From assembly GCF_965227505.1 (NCBI RefSeq), contig NZ_OZ245757.1, forward strand, positions 806,001 to 870,000: a DNA stretch of 64,000 nucleotides. The letters are read 5' to 3'. The translations under genes and the position numbers were made by a program. This stretch comes from Pelagibius sp965227505 (GTDB lineage: Bacteria > Pseudomonadota > Alphaproteobacteria > Kiloniellales > Kiloniellaceae). The notes beneath the pieces are model-generated. The model had not been told where the DNA came from. It worked only from the letters and a program-made list of their open reading frames with translations, and did not search any database. How positions within the stretch are numbered: the first letter of the stretch is position 1; each line of letters begins with the position of its first letter. This document shows, in pieces, positions 36,393-44,967 of this stretch.

Positions 36393-37033
36393 CCAGGCAA
36401 TGCTGCAAGCAGTTGGGCGGCGCGGGTTCGGCTGCTGGCGGGAGCTTCGGGATCGTCTGTGATCTCGGTCAGGATCTGCCGGGCCTCCTGATCGTCCCCC
36501 TCTTTCAGAGCAACCGCGGCCAGCAGTTCAAGGGCGGTGAAGCGGTAAGGGGCACCGACGGCCGCCAGCGGCCGCAGGCGGCCGCGCAGTTCGGCCGGAT
36601 CGCCGTCGTCAAGGTCGCGCATCACGGCGTTGAGGGCACCAAGGCCACTCAGGGCTTGCGGCGCGGAGCCGTTCTCGGACAGCTGGGTCCAGATCTCCTG
36701 GGCCGCGGCCGTGTCCCCGGCTTCGGCCGCCAGGCGCGCTTCGGTCAGCGCCGCCAGGAGTTCGTAGCCATTGCCGCCGGGGTCGCTCAAGGCGCGCAGG
36801 GCCTGGCGCCCCTCCGCCTCGTTGCCGGATTCGATCAGTTCCAGCGCAGCGGCATAGGCATCGGACTGCTCGCCGCGCAGCTTCTCGTCGTAAGCGCGCC
36901 AACCCTGATAGCCGGCAGTGCCCAGCACCACCAGCGCCGCGACGATATAGATGTAGAGGCTGTAACGCTTCCACCAGTCCGCCGCCTTATCGCGGCGCAG
37001 GTCCTCTTCGACTTCCTTAAAGATGTCGGCCAC
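36389..37033 (-). CDS. YfgM-like tetratricopeptide protein (ancillary SecYEG subunit family)
   Basis: The protein has 214 residues. It has a short cytoplasmic N-terminus (MADIFKEVEEDLRRDKAADWWKRY is the family opening, split here only for description), one membrane helix (about 27-45) and periplasmic TPR-like helices rich in Ala. YfgM links SecYEG to periplasmic chaperones in E. coli. The start is GTG with a strong AAGGAG six bases upstream. It is translationally coupled to bamB. Confidence 0.85.
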   Translation of the reverse strand: MADIFKEVEEDLRRDKAADWWKRYSLYIYIVAALVVLGTAGYQGWRAYDEKLRGEQSDAYAAALELIESGNEAEGRQALRALSDPGGNGYELLAALTEARLAAEAGDTAAAQEIWTQLSENGSAPQALSGLGALNAVMRDLDDGDPAELRGRLRPLAAVGAPYRFTALELLAAVALKEGDDQEARQILTEITDDPEAPASSRTRAAQLLAALPG

Positions 37034-37271
37034 TCAAGACTCCTTGACGCTTTCTCCCTGACCGCCCCTTCCCGGAGCGGGGCCCGGGATCCGCTCGCCA
37101 GACCCCGGGAAGCGTCCTCCGGATAAAGTGCTGCCGCTGCCGGCGCCTCGCCCCCCGCGGCAGGCCCGATCAGCGCTCAGGGGGTCATCGTTCTGCAACA
37201 CGACCGCGCCCCGTTGATAATGCCCCGGGAGACGGTCATCAACCTTCTATTCGCGCCGACGCGGCGCCGAA

Positions 37272-37299
37272 GGGCAGCAGATCAGGGGCAGCAGATTAA
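37272..37299. repeat. 14-bp tandem duplication downstream of the redoxin gene
   Basis: GGGCAGCAGATCAG (37272-37285) is followed directly by GGGCAGCAGATTAA (37286-37299), 12 of 14 identical. This is 13 bases past the redoxin stop, in the 278-bp spacer upstream of yfgM; nothing else is evident in that spacer. Confidence 0.8.
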
Positions 37300-37311
37300 G
37301 GAGGCCGCCGA

Positions 37312-37863
37312 TCAGGCCGCCTTCCACTTGATGCTGCACCCCATGGAGGCGACCTGCTCTTTCGGGCCCTGGCCGGTTTCGGCCACCGCCTGCATGGCTT
37401 CGAACAACTCCCGCCGGGCATCGGGAACCAGGGTGGTACGCGATTCGTCCAAACGGCCGCGGTACTGCAGTTCCCAGTCTGTATTGAAGCCGAAGAAGTC
37501 AGGGGTGCAGATCGCGTCGTAAGCCCGCGCGGTTTCCTGTGTCGGATCAATCAGATAGGGGAAGTCGAAGCCATGTTCCCTGGCGAATTCCTTCATGTTC
37601 TCGAAGGAATCCTCGGGATAGGCGGTGGCGTCGTTGGCGTTGATGCCGGCAAAGCCGATCCCGATTTCGCGCAGCGCCTGGGCCTCCTCGGCCAGCCGCC
37701 CGGCGACGGAGCGGACATAGGGGCAGTGGTTGCACATGAAGACGATGACGGTGCCCCTGGGCCCGGCAACGTCCGCGAGGTTGTAGGTCCGCCCATCGAT
37801 CCCCTGCAAAGAGAAGTCGACCGCTTTCCAGCCAAAATCGCAAATCGGGGGCACTGCGGCCAT
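37312..37863 (-). CDS. Thioredoxin-fold redoxin family protein
   Basis: A 183-residue AhpC/TSA-type protein without a signal peptide. The active site is MCNHCPYV (CxxC), typical of the cytosolic thioredoxin-family proteins annotated as thiol-disulfide isomerases or redoxins. Conserved features include GINANDATAYPEDSFENMK and DPTQETARAYDAICTPDFF. It may reduce peroxide or protein disulfides; the partner is unknown. It is divergent from a small lipoprotein gene. Confidence 0.88.
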   Translation of the reverse strand: MAAVPPICDFGWKAVDFSLQGIDGRTYNLADVAGPRGTVIVFMCNHCPYVRSVAGRLAEEAQALREIGIGFAGINANDATAYPEDSFENMKEFAREHGFDFPYLIDPTQETARAYDAICTPDFFGFNTDWELQYRGRLDESRTTLVPDARRELFEAMQAVAETGQGPKEQVASMGCSIKWKAA

Positions 37864-38088
37864 CTTTCGTCCTCCACAAGAGTCTTTTAATTCATGAGCT
37901 TAGGTGGCCGTTATGACAGCTTCTGACAAGCGGCGCACGTTAACATTTTTTTCAAGACGAGAGGACAGACTGATTGTCCGGCTTTCACCAAAGGCCCCGT
38001 GCCGTGCGCAGGACGCGCAAGCCGGGGAAAGCCCGCGGCCCGGGCCGAGTATCCGAGAGGAATCAGGGCCTAAGAGAGTTCGAGGCCT

Positions 38089-38469
38089 ATGGGAAATCAA
38101 GGTATGAGACGCCATCGCCTGTCCGCCCTTCTCCGCGCCGCGGTCCCCGTTCTCGGGCTGAGCCTGGGTGCCTGCGATCCCGCGTCCCAGGCCATGCTGG
38201 CCGGCGCCAGCCTGGTGACCTTCGTCCATACCGATAAGACCCTCGGGGATCATATGGCCACCTGGGCCTTCGACCAGGACTGCTCGGTCCTCTATGCGGC
38301 CGACGGCGAGCCCTACTGCCAGCGCTTCGTCAGCGAGGAGGAACGCCGCGCCGCCGAGGCGGCCGCTGCGGCCCAGCAGGCCAACACCTACTGCTACCGA
38401 ACCCTGGGCGCCATCAACTGCTTCCGCGAAGCCGACAGCCTCGCCAGCACCCAGGCCCGCGTACGCTGA
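38089..38469 (+). CDS. Small putative lipoprotein, function unknown
   Basis: A 126-residue protein. A signal peptide ends in the lipobox LGAC, followed by a short domain with conserved-looking HMATWAFDQDCSVL, GEPYCQRF and an Ala-rich helix. A Cys-containing tail (YCYRTLGAINCF) follows. Five or so cysteines after the lipidated one could form disulfides. No known domain is recognised. An alternative start at 38104 removes five residues. Alone on its strand. Confidence 0.65.
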   Translation: MGNQGMRRHRLSALLRAAVPVLGLSLGACDPASQAMLAGASLVTFVHTDKTLGDHMATWAFDQDCSVLYAADGEPYCQRFVSEEERRAAEAAAAAQQANTYCYRTLGAINCFREADSLASTQARVR

Positions 38470-38583
38470 CCTCCCCCCGCCGCCCGTGCTGCGATGCACA
38501 AATGTCCTCTCTGGACGGCGGCAGAAAATTCGGGAACACTAACAGGCCTGAGGACTAAGACGCCTGGGAGACTGACCGCGTCC

Positions 38584-38913
38584 ATGAGCCAGCTGTACCG
38601 CTTCAGCGAACACCGCAAGGCGCCCAGGCGCGTATTCTTCAGCCGCACCGAACTCAATCAATTGTTGTCGCTCTACAGCCGCAACGTGGCCAACGGCAAC
38701 TGGCGCGACTATGCCATCGACCAGATCGGCGGCACCGCCATTTTTTCGGTGTTCCGGCACACCCACGATGCCCCCTTGTTCTCCATCGCCAAGCAGGGCA
38801 ACAGCCGCAGTCCGGAATTCGTGGTCTTTTCCGGCCGTGAAAAACTGAAGCGGGCCAAGACCTTGCCGGACGCCCTGAAAGTCTTCAGAAATCACCTGAA
38901 GGTCGTTTCCTAG
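38584..38913 (+). CDS. DUF2794 family protein
   Basis: A 109-residue protein with the family signature RVFFSRTELNQLLSLYSRNVA, then GNWRDYAIDQ and FSVFRHTHDAPLFSIAK. DUF2794 is a small conserved alphaproteobacterial family without known function; the pattern suggests a compact soluble protein. ATG 38584 (MSQLYRF) is used; an earlier ATG at 38494 adds non-conserved residues. Confidence 0.85.
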   Translation: MSQLYRFSEHRKAPRRVFFSRTELNQLLSLYSRNVANGNWRDYAIDQIGGTAIFSVFRHTHDAPLFSIAKQGNSRSPEFVVFSGREKLKRAKTLPDALKVFRNHLKVVS

Positions 38914-38925
38914 GACCCTGCACTA

Positions 38926-39054
38926 CCGGATATCCGGCACCCATCACACCCTCGATTTCATCTTAATGAAACGCACTAATTCATTGATATTCAAATGAAT
39001 TATGCGAGTCCGAGCGCTATCGTTCTGATAGAATTCTTAACCTAATCTCTTAAG
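38926..39054. promoter_or_regulatory. Dyad-rich AT-rich spacer upstream of the PilZ gene
   Basis: The 367-bp spacer between the DUF2794 and PilZ genes contains five inverted repeats in 130 bp: CCGGATATCCGG (38926-38937), TTTCAT/ATGAAA (about 38956-38971), TAATTCATT/AATGAATTA (38977-39002, 8-base centre), CTATC/GATAG (39017-39031) and CTTAA/TTAAG (39036-39054). Base composition is clearly AT-richer than the surroundings. No gene is seen. The rest of the spacer is featureless. Confidence 0.5.
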
Positions 39055-39280
39055 CCGCGGGCAATCTCTTCGTGGGACCATGGGACAATTCCTGAGCTTT
39101 CCCCAATCGGCTTGAGGAAGAGTATCTGTCTCGATCGGGCCAGCGGCGGACTCCCCCAACTGCCGCTGGCCCACCCCGACCCAGAGGAGCGGTGTCAACG
39201 CGCGTGCAGATCGGCGCAGGCGATGCCTCTTCTTGCGGATGGGGCTGGGAGAAATCGGGCCGCTGAGGAGAGGTGCAGAC

Positions 39281-39646
39281 ATGGCGCGGGATTCGGAGAT
39301 TACAGTGATCGACCAGGCTGCGGAGGATGGGGCCGATGGGTCCGACCGGCGGCGCTTCATCCGCGCCAGCACGGTCCTGAGTGCCCGCCTGCTCACCCGC
39401 AGAGGGGCCTTCGAGGGCACGGTCCTCGATGCCTCCTTGAACGGCGTCAAGGTCTGGACGGCCGGCGACGTTCCGGTAGGCAGCGCGGTGACCCTGGTCC
39501 TCGCCGGCGCGGTGCACTTCGGCGGCACCGTGGTCTGGCGCCGCGGCGAGACCCTGGGCGTCTGCTTCCACGACGACCCGGAGAAAGTGGCCAGCATCAT
39601 GGCCGCCCTGCTGCCCCAGCGCTGCCTCCAGGTCGGCCACGCCTGA
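39281..39646 (+). CDS. PilZ domain protein (probable c-di-GMP receptor)
   Basis: A 121-residue protein with a single PilZ domain. The RxxxR motif is in DRRRFIRAS, and D/NxSxxG is in LDASLNGVKV, the two c-di-GMP-binding elements. The domain runs to about residue 110. GAGGAGAGG lies just before ATG 39281, deciding the start over 39233. Likely output is motility, exopolysaccharide or another c-di-GMP process; no neighbour specifies it. Confidence 0.85.
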   Translation: MARDSEITVIDQAAEDGADGSDRRRFIRASTVLSARLLTRRGAFEGTVLDASLNGVKVWTAGDVPVGSAVTLVLAGAVHFGGTVVWRRGETLGVCFHDDPEKVASIMAALLPQRCLQVGHA

Positions 39647-39676
39647 GGCGGGCTTTCCCCTACTCCCGCTCGCCCT

Positions 39677-41224
39677 TTACTCCCACTCAATCGTGCCGGG
39701 CGGTTTCGAGGTCACGTCGTAGACCACCCGGTTGATGCCGCGCACCTCGTTGATGAGGCGCGTGGCCACTGCCGCCAGGAACTCGTGGTCGAAGGGATAG
39801 CTCTCCGCCGTCATGCCGTCGGTGGAGGTGACGGCGCGCAGGGCGCAGACGTAGTCGTAGGAGCGCGCGTCGCCCATCACGCCGACGGTCTTCACCGGCA
39901 ACAGCACGGCGAAGGCCTGCCAGATGGCGTCGTACAGCCCGGCCTTGCGGATGGCGTCCAGGTAGACCGCGTCGGCCTTGCGCAGGATGTCGGCCTGCTC
40001 GCGGGTGACCGGCCCGGGAATGCGGATCGCCAGACCCGGCCCGGGAAAGGGATGGCGGCCGACGAGGCGCTCCGGCAGGCCCAGTTCCCGTCCCAGGGCG
40101 CGCACCTCGTCCTTGAAGAGTTCGCGCAGCGGCTCCACCAACTTCATGTTCATGCGCTCCGGCAGGCCGCCCACATTGTGGTGCGACTTGATGGTCACGC
40201 TGGGCCCGCCGGTGAAGGAAACCGACTCGATCACGTCCGGGTAAAGCGTGCCCTGGGCCAGGAATTCGGCACCGCCCATCTCATGCGCCTCTTCCTCGAA
40301 GACGTCGATGAAGGTGGAGCCGATGATCTTGCGCTTCTGCTCCGGGTCGGCAACGCCCTCCAGCTTGCCGAGGAAGACGGCGCTGGCGTCGCGGTGCACC
40401 AGCGGGATGTTGTAGTGGTCGTGAAAGACCTTCACCACCTCCTCCGCCTCGTTCAGGCGCAGCAGGCCGTGATCGACGAAAATGCAGGTGAGCTGGTCGC
40501 CGATCGCCTCGTGGATCAGCACCGCCGCCACGGAGGAGTCGACGCCGCCGGAGAGGCCGCAGATGACCCGACCGTCCCCGACCTGTTCGCGGATCGCCTC
40601 GATGGCCTGCTGGCGAAAGGCTGCCATGGTCCAGTCGCCGCCGCAGCCGGCGACCTTGTGGGTGAAGTTGGCGAGCAGCCCGGCCCCGTCGGGCGTGTGC
40701 ACCACTTCCGGGTGGAACTGGACGGCATAGATGCGGCGCGCCTCGTCCGCCACCACGGCATAGGGCGCGCCTTCGGAGGTGCCGTAGACCTTGAAGCCCT
40801 CCGGCAGGCGCACCACCCGGTCGCCGTGGCTCATCCAGACCTGGTGCTTCTCACCGGTCGCCCAGACGCCCTCGGTCAGGGTGCAGCTCTCCTGCATCTC
40901 GACGAAAGCCTTGCCGAACTCCTGATGGTCGGAGCCTTCAACCTCGCCGCCCAGTTGGGCGCAGAGCGTCTGCTGGCCATAGCAGATGCCGAGGATCGGC
41001 ACGGCCAGATCGAAAACCGCCTGGGGCGCGCGCGGGGTATCGCTGCCGGTAACCGAGGCGGGGCCGCCGGAGAGGATCACGCCTTTCGGGGCGAAGGCGG
41101 CAATCTTCGCGGGATCGGTGTTGAAGGGGAAGATCTCGCAGTAGACACCGCTTTCGCGGACACGCCGGGCGATGAGCTGGGTGACCTGGGAGCCAAAATC
41201 GAGAATGAGAATGCGGTCGGTCAT
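39677..41224 (-). CDS. guaA: GMP synthase (glutamine-hydrolysing)
   Basis: Converts XMP to GMP. The protein has 515 residues. The class I amidotransferase domain has GICYGQQ (catalytic Cys) and VQFHPEV. The PP-loop ATPase is SGGVDSSVAA, and the C-terminal dimerisation domain ends KPPGTIEWE. ATG 41224 gives the standard MTDRILILDFGSQ start. It is the last gene of guaB-rsmB-GNAT-guaA. Confidence 0.97.
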   Translation of the reverse strand: MTDRILILDFGSQVTQLIARRVRESGVYCEIFPFNTDPAKIAAFAPKGVILSGGPASVTGSDTPRAPQAVFDLAVPILGICYGQQTLCAQLGGEVEGSDHQEFGKAFVEMQESCTLTEGVWATGEKHQVWMSHGDRVVRLPEGFKVYGTSEGAPYAVVADEARRIYAVQFHPEVVHTPDGAGLLANFTHKVAGCGGDWTMAAFRQQAIEAIREQVGDGRVICGLSGGVDSSVAAVLIHEAIGDQLTCIFVDHGLLRLNEAEEVVKVFHDHYNIPLVHRDASAVFLGKLEGVADPEQKRKIIGSTFIDVFEEEAHEMGGAEFLAQGTLYPDVIESVSFTGGPSVTIKSHHNVGGLPERMNMKLVEPLRELFKDEVRALGRELGLPERLVGRHPFPGPGLAIRIPGPVTREQADILRKADAVYLDAIRKAGLYDAIWQAFAVLLPVKTVGVMGDARSYDYVCALRAVTSTDGMTAESYPFDHEFLAAVATRLINEVRGINRVVYDVTSKPPGTIEWE

Positions 41225-41319
41225 AGAGAAGGTCCATCGGTCTTGAATGTGGGCGTCCGGTCGCTCTGCGGCGGCGATGCGAGAGGTGTAGCGCTGATGC
41301 GGGTCATGCCTTGGTCTGC

Positions 41320-41862
41320 TTATGCTGCGGTTTGCGCGGTCCAGGTTTCCAGGTCGGGCCAGCCGTAGGCCAGTTCCGGCAGGCCGACGCCCGCGAACTC
41401 CTCGACGCGCTCCCCGGCGCGCTGCCCGCCCATAGCCTCGTAGAAAAAGCGCGAGGGGTTTTCGGCCAGCACCCAGACATGGGCGCCGCGGTGGCCCTCT
41501 CCCTGGAGCCCGTGAAAGGCGGTTGCGAGCAGGCGGCGCCCCAGGCCCTGGCTCTGCCAGTCGACGGTGACATAGAGCGCGAAGATCTCGCCGCTGTAGG
41601 GCAGACCCTTGCTGCGCGACGGCCCGAAGGTGACGAAGCCGACGATCTCCTCGTCGATCTCCGCCACGACAAGATCGTTGCCCTTCGTGGCATTGGCGGC
41701 GGCGCGATGCCACTGGGCGGAGGAACGCGCCACCGTCATGCGCGCCAGATAGTCGGCCGGAACCAGACCCGCATAGGTGCTCTGCCAGGTTTCGACGTGG
41801 ACCCGGGCTATGCCATCGGCATCGCGGATCAGGGCCGGGCGAAAAACGACGTCATCGGTCAT
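41320..41862 (-). CDS. GNAT-family N-acetyltransferase
   Basis: A 180-residue acetyltransferase. The acetyl-CoA-binding motif A is QSQGLGRRLL, preceded by the beta-4 strand EIFALYVTVDW. The N-terminal ARVHVETWQSTYAGLVP is frequent in the GNAT group that follows rsmB/gua genes. The acceptor is unknown. It is embedded between rsmB (13 bases) and guaA (95 bases). Confidence 0.88.
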   Translation of the reverse strand: MTDDVVFRPALIRDADGIARVHVETWQSTYAGLVPADYLARMTVARSSAQWHRAAANATKGNDLVVAEIDEEIVGFVTFGPSRSKGLPYSGEIFALYVTVDWQSQGLGRRLLATAFHGLQGEGHRGAHVWVLAENPSRFFYEAMGGQRAGERVEEFAGVGLPELAYGWPDLETWTAQTAA

Positions 41863-41875
41863 AGGTCTGATTCAG

Positions 41876-43183
41876 TCATGGTTCTGCGCGCCTGTCGAAG
41901 ACGGCAACGAAGAATCCGTCCGTGCCGTTGGCTGCCGGCGTCAAAGTCAGGCAGTTCCCTTTCGCCGGGCAGGGCCCATTCAGGTGACGCGTCCAGACGT
42001 CCGCGATCCGATGGGGGGCAAAGTGTTCGTGCGCCGCCAAAAAGGCCTCCGCTTGGTCTTCATTCTCTTCGCGCAACAGAGAGCAGGTCACATAGATCAG
42101 GCGGCCGCCCGGGCGAACCAGGGCCGCCGCCCTCCACAGGGCGTCACGCTGGCTTGCGCGATAGCCCGAGAGCTCCGCCGCGGTCAAGCGCCATCGGGCG
42201 TCGGGCTGCCGCCGCCAGGCCCCGCTGCCCGAGCAGGGGGCATCCACCAGAACGCGGTCGAAAGCCTGATGGAGATCGCTGCGCGCCTCTGCCCCAGCCA
42301 GGACACGGCACTCCACGAAGCCCGCCCCGGCGCGCTTCAGGCGTGCCTCTGCGCGCGCCAGGCGCCGCGGATCCGGGTCGCTGGCCAGCAGCCGCCCCTG
42401 TCCGGCCATGGTGGCGGCCAAAGCCAGGGTCTTGCCGCCGGCCCCGGCGCAGACATCGGCGACGGCCATGCCCGGAGCGGCATCGCAGAGCAGCGCGGCG
42501 ACCTGGGAGCCTTCGTCCTGGACTTCGATCAAGCCGTCCCGAAACGCCTGGCTTGCCTGCACCGCGCGGCGCCCGGACAGCCGCAGGCCGAGCGGCGAGA
42601 GCGGCGTCGGTTCGGTCTCGATGCCCTCGGACGCCAGGGCCGCCCGCGCCGCCGCCCGGTCTGCCTTCAGGCTGTTGCACCGCAGGTCCGTCGATGCCTG
42701 GTCGCCCAGGGCCGCCAGTTCCGCCTCCAGGTCCGATCCGAAAGCCCGCTCAAAGGCCGGCAGCAGCCACTCCGGGATCTCGAGACGCACCTCTGTCGGC
42801 TGATCAGGGGAGTCCAGCCCCCTGCCCTCTAGGATCCGCAGCAGGTCGCGCTCGCAATCAGCGAGCCCGGCGGGCCCATAAGGTTCAGCCCCACAGAGTC
42901 GGTCGAGGGTCTCGACTGTCTCCGCAGCCCGCAGCACGACGTCAGCCAGCACCCGAAGGCGCGGCGCTGCCGCTGTGTTGCCGGCATGGTCCAACCGCCA
43001 GCCGAGGCGGGCACGGTGACGCAGAACGCTGTAGATCAGCGACGAAATCGCGCGCCGATCCTTCGACCCGATGTAGCGCCGCTTGCGAAGGTAGTCGGCG
43101 ATCACCTGGTCGGCAGGCCGGTCCGCGGCCTCGATCGCTTCGAGGGCCTCGATCGCGGCCTGGAGGCGGGCACCGGGTTTCAC
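41876..43183 (-). CDS. rsmB: RsmB/NOP2-family RNA cytosine-5 methyltransferase
   Basis: A 435-residue SAM-dependent methyltransferase, expected to make m5C967 in 16S rRNA. An N-terminal NusB-like helical domain (about 5-130) is followed by the Rossmann catalytic domain with CAGAGGKTLALA (SAM). The two catalytic cysteines are in DAPCSGSG and VTCSLL. The start is GTG at 43183; an in-frame stop lies six codons upstream, so no longer start exists. It follows guaB, as in many alphaproteobacteria. Confidence 0.9.
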   Translation of the reverse strand: MKPGARLQAAIEALEAIEAADRPADQVIADYLRKRRYIGSKDRRAISSLIYSVLRHRARLGWRLDHAGNTAAAPRLRVLADVVLRAAETVETLDRLCGAEPYGPAGLADCERDLLRILEGRGLDSPDQPTEVRLEIPEWLLPAFERAFGSDLEAELAALGDQASTDLRCNSLKADRAAARAALASEGIETEPTPLSPLGLRLSGRRAVQASQAFRDGLIEVQDEGSQVAALLCDAAPGMAVADVCAGAGGKTLALAATMAGQGRLLASDPDPRRLARAEARLKRAGAGFVECRVLAGAEARSDLHQAFDRVLVDAPCSGSGAWRRQPDARWRLTAAELSGYRASQRDALWRAAALVRPGGRLIYVTCSLLREENEDQAEAFLAAHEHFAPHRIADVWTRHLNGPCPAKGNCLTLTPAANGTDGFFVAVFDRRAEP

Positions 43184-43195
43184 CGCACCACCGCT

Positions 43196-43267
43196 GGGGC
43201 TTCAAGGCGCGCCGGGGCTTCAAGGCGCGTCGCAGCTTCAAGACGCAATCCCGCTTCAAGTGCTGGA
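43196..43267. repeat. 18-bp tandem array, four copies, in the guaB-rsmB spacer
   Basis: Four consecutive 18-bp units begin at 43196, 43214, 43232 and 43250. The first two differ by one base; the last two are diverged. All four keep GCTTCAAG at the same place. The array fills most of the 106 bases between the guaB stop and the rsmB start. Confidence 0.9.
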
Positions 43268-43289
43268 CGGAGGTGCAGACCTCTCCCGG

Positions 43290-44753
43290 TCACATCTCGT
43301 TGCGGTAGTTCGGGGCCTCGCGCGTAACGGTGACGTCGTGCACGTGGCTCTCCCGCAAGCCCGCATTGGTGATGCGCAGGAAGCGCGCGTTGCGTTGCAG
43401 ATCGACGACGGTCGCGCTGCCGGTATAGCCCATCGCCGCCCGCAGGCCGCCGACAAGCTGATGGATAACCGCTGCCACCGGCCCTTTGTAGGGCACGCGG
43501 CCTTCCACACCCTCGGGCACCAGTTTCAGGTTGTCCGCCACCTCCTGCTGGAAATAGCGGTCCGCCGACCCGCGGGCCATGGCCCCCACCGAGCCCATGC
43601 CGCGGTACGACTTGTAGGACCGTCCCTGGTAGAGAAAGACCTCGCCCGGGCTTTCCTCGGTGCCCGCGAAGAGCGATCCGATCATGGCCGCAGAGGCGCC
43701 TGCGGCCATGGCCTTGGCCAGATCGCCGGAAAACTTGATGCCGCCGTCGGCAATCACCGGGATGTCCTTGGCCCGGCAGGCCTCCACCGTGTCGATCAAC
43801 GCGGTCAACTGAGGGACTCCGACCCCCGCCACCATGCGCGTCGTGCAGATAGACCCCGGGCCGATGCCCACCTTGATCGCATCGGCGCCGGCATCCACCA
43901 GCGCCTTCGCACCCTCGGCCGTGGCGACGTTGCCGGCGATCACCTGGGTCGAATTCGACAGCCGCTTGATCTGGCCGACCGCCCCCATCACGCCCTGCGA
44001 ATGGCCATGGGCGGTATCCACGACGATGACGTCGACTTCCGCTTCCAACAACGCCTCGGCGCGTGCCAGGCCATCGGGGCCGACACCGGTCGCCGCCGCC
44101 GCGCGCAGGCGGCCCTGCTCGTCCTTGCAGGCATTGGGGAAGGCCTGGGCCTTTTCCATGTCCTTCACGGTGATCAGGCCGATACAGCGGTAGCTCTCGT
44201 CCACGACGAGCAGCTTCTCGATGCGGTGCTGATGCAGCAGACGCTGCGCTTCCTCTTTGCTGACCCCCTCCTTGACCGTGATGAGGTTGTCCTTGGTCAT
44301 CAGCGCCGAAACGGGCTCCTGCGGATTTTCGGCGAAGCGCACATCGCGGTTCGTCAGCACGCCGACCAGCTTCTTGGTCTTGCGCTCTACGACCGGAATG
44401 CCGGAAATCCGATAGCTCTGCATCAGGGCCAGGGCATTGGCCAGGGGCTCATCCGGGTGGATGGTCACCGGGTTGACCACCATGCCGCTTTCGAACTTCT
44501 TCACCCGGCGCACCTCGTCGGCCTGCTGGGCGATATCCAGGTTCTTGTGGATGACGCCCAGGCCGCCGGCCTGGGCCAGGGCGATGGCCAGGCGGCCCTC
44601 CGTCACCGTGTCCATGGCCGAAGACAGCAGCGGGATCCCCAGCTCGATGGAGCGGGTCAGGCGCGTCCGGGTGTCTGTCTGGTTTGGAAGGATCGCGGAT
44701 TCCGCCGGCTCGAGCAAAACGTCGTCGAATGTAAGAGCCTGACGAATATCCAT
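43290..44753 (-). CDS. guaB: Inosine-5'-monophosphate dehydrogenase
   Basis: NAD-dependent oxidation of IMP to XMP, the rate-limiting step to GMP. The protein has 487 residues. It opens with ALTFDDVLLEPA. Two CBS domains interrupt the barrel (about 95-205), and the catalytic Cys is in GPGSICTTR. The flap shows YRGMGSVGAM. ATG 44753 (MDIRQAL) is chosen; upstream in-frame starts are not conserved. Confidence 0.97.
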   Translation of the reverse strand: MDIRQALTFDDVLLEPAESAILPNQTDTRTRLTRSIELGIPLLSSAMDTVTEGRLAIALAQAGGLGVIHKNLDIAQQADEVRRVKKFESGMVVNPVTIHPDEPLANALALMQSYRISGIPVVERKTKKLVGVLTNRDVRFAENPQEPVSALMTKDNLITVKEGVSKEEAQRLLHQHRIEKLLVVDESYRCIGLITVKDMEKAQAFPNACKDEQGRLRAAAATGVGPDGLARAEALLEAEVDVIVVDTAHGHSQGVMGAVGQIKRLSNSTQVIAGNVATAEGAKALVDAGADAIKVGIGPGSICTTRMVAGVGVPQLTALIDTVEACRAKDIPVIADGGIKFSGDLAKAMAAGASAAMIGSLFAGTEESPGEVFLYQGRSYKSYRGMGSVGAMARGSADRYFQQEVADNLKLVPEGVEGRVPYKGPVAAVIHQLVGGLRAAMGYTGSATVVDLQRNARFLRITNAGLRESHVHDVTVTREAPNYRNEM

Positions 44754-44796
44754 GCCGATCCCCTTGGCGGTGATTGGCGCTGCATCATACACATGG

Positions 44797-44944
44797 GCTT
44801 GGCAATGCCAAGCGCTTTGCCGTGCAGCCCTGGGCCGCAGCCTCGGCATAGCTCGCCTCCGAGGTCCGGCCCGCCCGGGCGGGGCCTTGACCTGCATCAT
44901 CGCGGGGCGGGGCGCACGGCGGCAGACTTGGTATCAATGCCAAG
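44797..44944. promoter_or_regulatory. Two related inverted repeats in the guaB / host-attachment divergent spacer
   Basis: GCTTGGC-AAT-GCCAAGC (44797-44813) lies 44 bases upstream of guaB. CTTGG-TATCAATG-CCAAG (44927-44944) lies 23 bases before the divergent gene. Both contain CAATGCCAAG in the same orientation. They could be operators for one regulator serving both promoters. The regulator is unknown. Confidence 0.45.
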
Positions 44945-44967
44945 ATTGTCCTGCGAGAAGAGCCGCC

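Noticed and set aside
37034..37311. Terminator or small RNA in the GC-rich spacer upstream of yfgM (GAGCGG/CCGCTC)
   Set aside because: The stem is only 6 bp, with no U-run and no promoter pattern; nothing definite can be supported.
43196..43267. Possible CRISPR array
   Set aside because: Units are contiguous with no unique spacers, and the conserved core is only 8 bases; no cas genes in the window.
41311..43308. Long open frame on the plus strand (about 665 codons) opposite GNAT and rsmB
   Set aside because: It is the complement of well-supported genes, has Pro/Arg-rich low-complexity translation and no recognisable domain; typical of GC-rich antisense frames.
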